This document shows, piece by piece, positions 60,202 through 64,000 of a stretch of DNA of 64,000 nucleotides (within the stretch, counting starts at the first letter, position 1; every line of letters begins with the position of its first letter). The notes beneath the pieces are model-generated. The model did not search any database and was not told where the DNA came from. It saw only the letters and a list, made by a program, of their open reading frames with translations. Position numbers and translations under genes: made by a program. The DNA comes from Streptomyces katrae (GTDB lineage Bacteria > Actinomycetota > Actinomycetes > Streptomycetales > Streptomycetaceae): assembly GCF_002028425.1 (NCBI RefSeq), contig NZ_CP020042.1:4625560-4689559 (forward strand), written 5' to 3'.

Positions 60202-60975
60202 CTACTGCGGCCCGTACTTGCGCCCCGTCCGGGAGGAGACCCCGCCGAGCAGCCCGCGCGGCGTCAGCTTCACCACGCCCATCAGCGCCTTGTACCGCGG
60301 GTCCGGGATCGAGACCGTCTTCCCGCGCGCCAGGTCGGCCAGCGCGGCGGCCACCAGCTTGTCGGCGTCGAGCCACAGCCAGCCCGGGATGTTGTCGGTG
60401 CCCATCCCGGCCCGCTGGTGGAACTCGGTCCGCACGAAGCCCGGGCACAGCGCCATCAGCCGCACCCCGGACCCCGCCAGGTCCCGGGCCGCGCCCTGGG
60501 TGAACTGCACGACCCAGGCCTTGCTGGCGCCGTAGGTGCCGCGCGGGACGAAGGCGGCCACCGAGGCCACGTTCACGACCCCGCCGCGGCCGCGCGAGCG
60601 CATCGAGGCCGTGGCCGCCGAGGTCAGCCGCAGCACCGCCTCGATGTGCACCTTCAGCATGGCCAGCTCGTCGGCCATGGAGACCTCCAGGTAGCGGCCC
60701 TTGTTGCCGAACCCGGCGTTGTTGACCAGCAGGTCCACCGGGTGCGTACGGTCCCCGAGGCGGGTCTCGACCGCCGCGATGCCCTCCTCCGTGGACAGGT
60801 CGGCGGCCAGGACCTCGGCCTCGATGCCGTGCCGGTCGTGCAGCTCGGTGGCCTGCTCGGCCAGCCGCTTCGTGTCCCGGGCCACCAGGACGAGGTTGTG
60901 GCCCTGGGCGGCGAGCCGCCGGGCGAAGGCGGCGCCGATGCCCGCCGTGGATCCAGTGATCAACGCAGTCGTCAT
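60202..60975 (-). CDS. Short-chain dehydrogenase/reductase
   Basis: 257 residues of a classical SDR: cofactor motif TGSTAGIG near the N terminus, NNAGFGNKG, and the active-site YGASK with serine upstream in VNVASVAAF. The ATG at 60975 has TATTTT 6 nt upstream and no ribosome site, so it may be translated from a leaderless mRNA. It is divergent from the LysR gene, which probably controls it. A C-terminal basic region (SSRTGRKYGPQ) ends the protein. The substrate is unknown. Confidence 0.88.
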   Translation of the reverse strand: MTTALITGSTAGIGAAFARRLAAQGHNLVLVARDTKRLAEQATELHDRHGIEAEVLAADLSTEEGIAAVETRLGDRTHPVDLLVNNAGFGNKGRYLEVSMADELAMLKVHIEAVLRLTSAATASMRSRGRGGVVNVASVAAFVPRGTYGASKAWVVQFTQGAARDLAGSGVRLMALCPGFVRTEFHQRAGMGTDNIPGWLWLDADKLVAAALADLARGKTVSIPDPRYKALMGVVKLTPRGLLGGVSSRTGRKYGPQ

Positions 60976-61034
60976 GTGCGCAAAATAGCCGCCCGGGCCC
61001 TGCGCCCCCACCCTGCGGGGCCCGTTCCCAAAGG

Positions 61035-61057
61035 TCCGGCCGAAGATTGCGGCCGGA
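61035..61057. promoter_or_regulatory. Candidate LysR-type operator
   Basis: TCCGGCCG-AAGATTG-CGGCCGGA, an 8-bp perfect inverted repeat with a 7-nt centre. It overlaps the -35 of the LysR gene and lies about 70 bp upstream of the SDR start, the usual recognition-site position for LysR activators. Confidence 0.6.
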
Positions 61058-61077
61058 GCAAAAGGCGGGCTTATGCT
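61047..61077 (+). promoter_or_regulatory. Candidate promoter of the LysR gene
   Basis: TTGCGG (61047-61052) and TATGCT (61072-61077), 19 bp apart; the GTG start follows 6 nt after the -10 box, so the transcript would be leaderless. Confidence 0.5.
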
Positions 61078-61083
61078 CGAAGG

Positions 61084-61980
61084 GTGATTGAGGCACGCCA
61101 CCTGCGGATCCTGCGCGCTGTCGCCGGGACCGGTTCCTTCTCCGCCGCCGCCCGCGAGCTCGGCTGCACCCAGCCCGCCGTCTCCCAGCAGATGAAGGCC
61201 CTGGAACAGTCGGCCGGCACCCCGCTGCTGGTCCGTACGGGCCGCGAGATGCGGCTGACCCAGGCGGGGGAAGCGCTCGTGCGGCACGCCGCCGGGATCC
61301 TGGCCGGGCTGACCGCCGCCGAGGAGGAGGTCGCCGCCATCGCCGGGCTGCGCGCCGGGCGGGTGCGGCTCGTCTCCTTCCCCAGCGGCAGTTCCACGCT
61401 GGTGCCGACCGCGCTCGCGGCGATGCGCGCCGAGCACCCGGGCACCCGCATCTCCCTGGTGGAGGCGGAGCCGCCGCGTTCGGTGGAGATGCTGCGCGAG
61501 GGGGACTGCGACCTGGCGCTGGCCTTCCGCTACGGCGGGGCGGCGGCCGTGGCCGAGTGGGAGGACCTCGTGGTCACCCCGCTGCTGACCGACCGGCTCG
61601 TCGGGCTGGTGCCCGAGGGGCACCGGCTGGCCGGTGCCGGGCGGGTGCGCATGGCCGAGCTGGCCGACGAGCCGTGGATCGCGGGCTGTCCGCGCTGCCG
61701 CCGCCATCTGGTGGAGGTGTGCGAGGGCGCGGGCTTCACCCCGCGCATCGACTTCGCCACCGACGACTACCCGGCCGTGGTCGGACTGGTCGGCGCGGGG
61801 CTGGGCGTGGCGGTGCTGCCGGAGCTGGCGGTGGAGTCCGTGCGGGCCAAGGGCGTGAGCGCCCTGGCGGTGGAGCCGGCGGTGGAGCGGGAGGTCGTGG
61901 CGCTGACGCTGCCCGACCTGGCCCGCGTGCCGGCGGTGGCGGCGACCCTGGGGGAGCTGGTGCGGGCCGCCGCCCGCTGA
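61084..61980 (+). CDS. LysR-family transcriptional regulator
   Basis: 298 residues from the GTG at 61084. The N-terminal winged helix is typical (MIEARHLRILRAVAGTGSFSAAAREL, in part, then GCTQPAVSQQMKALE), followed by a substrate-binding region with VRLVSFPSGSSTLVPTALA and GVAVLPELAVE. It is divergent from the SDR and probably autoregulated through the palindrome between them. It converges on whiD with only 4 nt between stops. The inducer is unknown. Confidence 0.93.
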   Translation: MIEARHLRILRAVAGTGSFSAAARELGCTQPAVSQQMKALEQSAGTPLLVRTGREMRLTQAGEALVRHAAGILAGLTAAEEEVAAIAGLRAGRVRLVSFPSGSSTLVPTALAAMRAEHPGTRISLVEAEPPRSVEMLREGDCDLALAFRYGGAAAVAEWEDLVVTPLLTDRLVGLVPEGHRLAGAGRVRMAELADEPWIAGCPRCRRHLVEVCEGAGFTPRIDFATDDYPAVVGLVGAGLGVAVLPELAVESVRAKGVSALAVEPAVEREVVALTLPDLARVPAVAATLGELVRAAAR

Positions 61981-61984
61981 CGGG

Positions 61985-62311
61985 TCAGTGGGGGGCGATC
62001 GGGCCGATCGTGCTGGAGGCGGGGATCAGGCGGTGCCGCGCGCGGCCCATCAGCTCCTCGCGTTCGTCCTCGGTGAGGCCGCCCCACACCCCGTAGGGCT
62101 CGCGGACGGCGAGTGCGTGCGCGGCGCATTCCGCGCGCACCGGGCAGCGCATGCAGACCTCTTTAGCCGAGGCCTCGCGCGCACTCCTGGCCGCACCCCG
62201 CTCACCCTCCGGGTGGAAGAAGAGGGAGCTGTCGACCCCTCGGCAGGCTGCCAGCAGCTGCCAGTCCCAGAGGTCGGCGTTCGGTCCGGGGAGGCGGGAG
62301 AAATCTGCCAT
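61985..62311 (-). CDS. whiD: WhiB-family iron-sulfur sporulation regulator WhiD
   Basis: 108 residues from the ATG at 62311, which has AGAGGA upstream. The four cluster cysteines are C23, C53, C56 and C62 (CMRCPVRAEC), followed by the turn YGVWGG and a basic C terminus, so an intact [4Fe-4S] Wbl protein. The sequence (MADFSRLPGPNADLWDWQLL) and its place beside bldM identify it as WhiD, needed for late spore maturation and known to bind the housekeeping sigma factor region 4. A GTG 17 codons upstream is in frame but has no ribosome site. Confidence 0.93.
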   Translation of the reverse strand: MADFSRLPGPNADLWDWQLLAACRGVDSSLFFHPEGERGAARSAREASAKEVCMRCPVRAECAAHALAVREPYGVWGGLTEDEREELMGRARHRLIPASSTIGPIAPH

Positions 62312-62691
62312 GGGTAGTCCTCTTGGTGCCGGTACTGAGGCGGATACGGTCCATGTCTCCACACCTACTGTCGTAGTAGATGTAAATATGACTCATTGGG
62401 AATCTAGCCTCAGGCACATGCAAAACGGAAGGAAAGCCGCCAAATAGGGCATAGCTCCAGATGGAGGGCGCGGGACGGGGTGGCTCCAGCGCTGTGATCG
62501 CTTCCTCACGTAGAGTGCCGAAGGTGTCCGTCCGACCCGTAACTCTTTCGAGTGACCATCGTTGAGAGAGCGAGTGCGGTTGAAACGAGAAGTTCCCGGA
62601 CAGATGTCCGAGGACGTCGACCGCACAGGTGACGATACGTACCAGCCTGGAGGCTCAAGGTGACGCGCATCAGCAGCTGCGGAGGGCGGTC
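62312..62691. other. whiD-bldM divergent regulatory region
   Basis: This 380-bp spacer holds the promoters of two developmental genes. On the bldM side the sigma-BldN promoter lies at 62538-62565. On the whiD side an AT-rich stretch (about 62375-62400) probably contains its promoter, but I cannot place the boxes with confidence. Confidence 0.6.
62538..62565 (+). promoter_or_regulatory. bldM promoter of sigma-BldN type
   Basis: CGTAAC (62538-62543) and CGTTGA (62560-62565) with a 16-bp spacer match the published sigma-BldN consensus exactly. It lies 126 bp upstream of the bldM start and corresponds to the known bldMp1. Control by BldN links bldM to the BldD/BldN developmental cascade. Confidence 0.88.
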
Positions 62692-63303
62692 ATGACTTCC
62701 GTCCTCGTCTGCGACGACTCCCCGCTTGCCCGAGAGGCGCTCCGTCGCGCGGTTGCCACCGTGCCCGGCGTCGAGCGTGTGACGACGGCTGCCAACGGCG
62801 AGGAAGTCCTCCGCCGCTGGGGTGCCGACCGGTCCGACCTGATTCTGATGGACGTACGGATGCCCGGCCTCGGCGGTGTCGAGACCGTGCGCCGGCTCCT
62901 GTCCGCCGACCCGGGCGCCCGCATCATCATGCTGACGGTCGCCGAGGACCTGGACGGCGTGGCCCTCGCGGTCGCCGCCGGCGCCCGCGGCTACCTGCAC
63001 AAGGACGCCTCGCGCGCCGAACTGCGGGCCACGGTCACCCAGGCGCTCGCCGACCCGACCTGGCGGCTGGCCCCGCGCCGGCTGCGCTCGGCGGAGATGG
63101 GCGCCGCGCCCACCCTCACCGCGCGCGAGATCCAGGTGCTGGAGGGCATGAGCCACGGCCGGTCCAACGCGGAGATCGGGCGCGAGCTCTTCCTCTCCGA
63201 GGACACGGTCAAGACGCACGCCCGCAGGCTCTTCAAGAAGCTCGGCGCCTCGGACCGGGCGCACGCCGTGGCGCTCGGCTTCCGCTGGGGTCTCGTCCGC
63301 TGA
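62692..63303 (+). CDS. bldM: Developmental response regulator BldM
   Basis: BldM, 203 residues, is an orphan response regulator that drives aerial hypha formation as a homodimer and sporulation genes as a heterodimer with WhiI. Receiver domain with acidic residues D8-D9 and D54 in LILMDVRMPG; C-terminal LuxR-type helix-turn-helix (LTAREIQVLEGMSHGRSNAEI, in part, then TVKTHARRLFKKLGA). The ATG at 62692 follows GGAGGG. No kinase lies nearby, which fits BldM's phosphorylation-independent behaviour. Confidence 0.96.
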   Translation: MTSVLVCDDSPLAREALRRAVATVPGVERVTTAANGEEVLRRWGADRSDLILMDVRMPGLGGVETVRRLLSADPGARIIMLTVAEDLDGVALAVAAGARGYLHKDASRAELRATVTQALADPTWRLAPRRLRSAEMGAAPTLTAREIQVLEGMSHGRSNAEIGRELFLSEDTVKTHARRLFKKLGASDRAHAVALGFRWGLVR

Positions 63304-63556
63304 CCGCGGGAGGGGCGTCCGGCTGACCGGAGCGGTCCCGTCCGCCGGTGGGCGGGCGGGGCGGCAGGCTCGCCGGGGGAGACGGGGCGGGAAAGTCCCG
63401 TCCCGACCGGTGTCCCGCCGGGGATTGACGGGGCACAATCCAGGGGACGTGTCGCTTCGGGCGCGATGCCGCATCCTTGATGGTGTGCCGCATTCTTGGA
63501 GAGGTCGAGTCCTCGGGGACGACGATTCGGGCCGAGCGGAGGGGAGGGCGCAGAAG

Positions 63557-64000
63557 ATGGGTTCCGGCGCACCCGCTCATAACGCTTCGACGCACAACAC
63601 GGACCGCGATGCCACGAACGCTCCGGCGCCAAGGCACCATGGATTGATGCGCGACGACGAGGCCCTGGGGTCATCCCCGGCCACAGGCCCCACCGGCGCC
63701 GCCAAAGGCGGCAACGCCGGGCCCGTCAGTGCGCTCGTGCGCCGCGCGGTCGACGGTGACGAACAGGCCACGCACGATCTGCTGGCCTTCGTGCACCCCC
63801 TCGCCATCCGCTACTGCCGCACCCGGCTGTCGCGGCTCCCGGGTGATGCCCGCCACTTCGTCGAGGACCTGGCGCAGGAGGTGTGCGTCGCCGTCCTGAT
63901 GGCGCTGCCCCGCTACCGGGACACCGGCCGTCCCTTCGAGGCGTTCGTCTTCGCCATCGCCGCGCACAAGGTCGCCGACCTCCAGCGGGCCGCCATGCGG
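63557..64000 (+). CDS. shbA: ECF sigma factor, N-terminal part (ShbA/SigD-like)
   Basis: The 3' end lies beyond the window; 148 codons are present. After a low-complexity N terminus, region 2 of an ECF sigma factor follows: RRAVDGDEQATHDLLAFVHP, DLAQEVCVAVL and PFEAFVFAIAAHKVADLQR. In this position it corresponds to ShbA, the sigma factor that controls the housekeeping hrdB gene in S. griseus, and to mycobacterial SigD. I use the ATG at 63557 (GGAGGGGAGGG upstream); the ATG at 63647 (MRDDEALGSS) is an alternative. TTGACG at 63425-63430 may be a -35 box, with no clear -10. Confidence 0.85.
   Translation, partial: MGSGAPAHNASTHNTDRDATNAPAPRHHGLMRDDEALGSSPATGPTGAAKGGNAGPVSALVRRAVDGDEQATHDLLAFVHPLAIRYCRTRLSRLPGDARHFVEDLAQEVCVAVLMALPRYRDTGRPFEAFVFAIAAHKVADLQRAAMR

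Noticed and set aside
63425..63440. Promoter of the ECF sigma gene from TTGACG
   Set aside because: A CACAAT follows after only 4 bp and no -10 box lies at the right distance, so it was not listed as a promoter.

Overview
The window is high-GC (GC-rich third positions, many GTG starts) and is almost certainly Streptomyces chromosome. WhiD, BldM and the developmental order at the right end are diagnostic, and the ribosomal-protein, EF-G, EF-Tu, RpoA and GroEL1 sequences all look streptomycete. No tRNA or rRNA gene, insertion sequence, integrase or CRISPR array was seen.

Layout. (1) 1-9.3 kb: 3' half of rpoC, a long antisense YfhO-type membrane protein gene, then the str operon rpsL-rpsG-fusA-tuf. 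(2) 9.4-10.6 kb: one unrecognised single-pass membrane protein. (3) 10.6-32.3 kb: S10, spc and alpha ribosomal operons in near-canonical order (rpsJ to rpmD-rplO-secY-adk-map-infA-rpmJ-rpsM-rpsK-rpoA-rplQ, without rpsD), then truA, an ABC-F ATPase, a GT87-type glycosyltransferase and rplM-rpsI. (4) 32.4-46.6 kb: cell-wall precursor and housekeeping genes: glmM, coaA, a lipoprotein, glmS, acpS, nnr, alr, a hydrolase, and the t6A/ribosome-modification group tsaE, tsaB, rimI, tsaD. (5) 46.6-50.8 kb: small and membrane proteins, a THUMP-like methyltransferase and two tandem NodB-type deacetylase lipoproteins. (6) 50.85-53.07 kb: a repeat island in which two arrays of exact 103-bp units, inverted relative to each other and capped by 290-bp inverted arms, enclose one two-domain VOC gene. 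(7) 53.2-57 kb: an FtsW/RodA-family gene and a two-component system. (8) 57-59.4 kb: groES-groEL1 behind two CIRCE operators. (9) 59.4-64 kb: a SnoaL-like protein, a divergent SDR/LysR pair, then the developmental genes whiD and bldM and the start of an ECF sigma gene resembling shbA/sigD.

How it works together. Most of the window is translation and transcription machinery in a few long operons separated by strong hairpins, followed by UDP-GlcNAc and D-Ala supply for peptidoglycan, then chaperones and sporulation regulators. The order groES-groEL-whiB-like-sigD recalls the groEL1-whiB3-sigD region of Mycobacterium tuberculosis, so the right end looks like an old actinobacterial block.

The least explained parts are the inverted 103-bp array island, the Y-shaped 61-nt element carried once in each arm, and a near-identical hairpin motif shared by the rpsL and rpsJ leaders.
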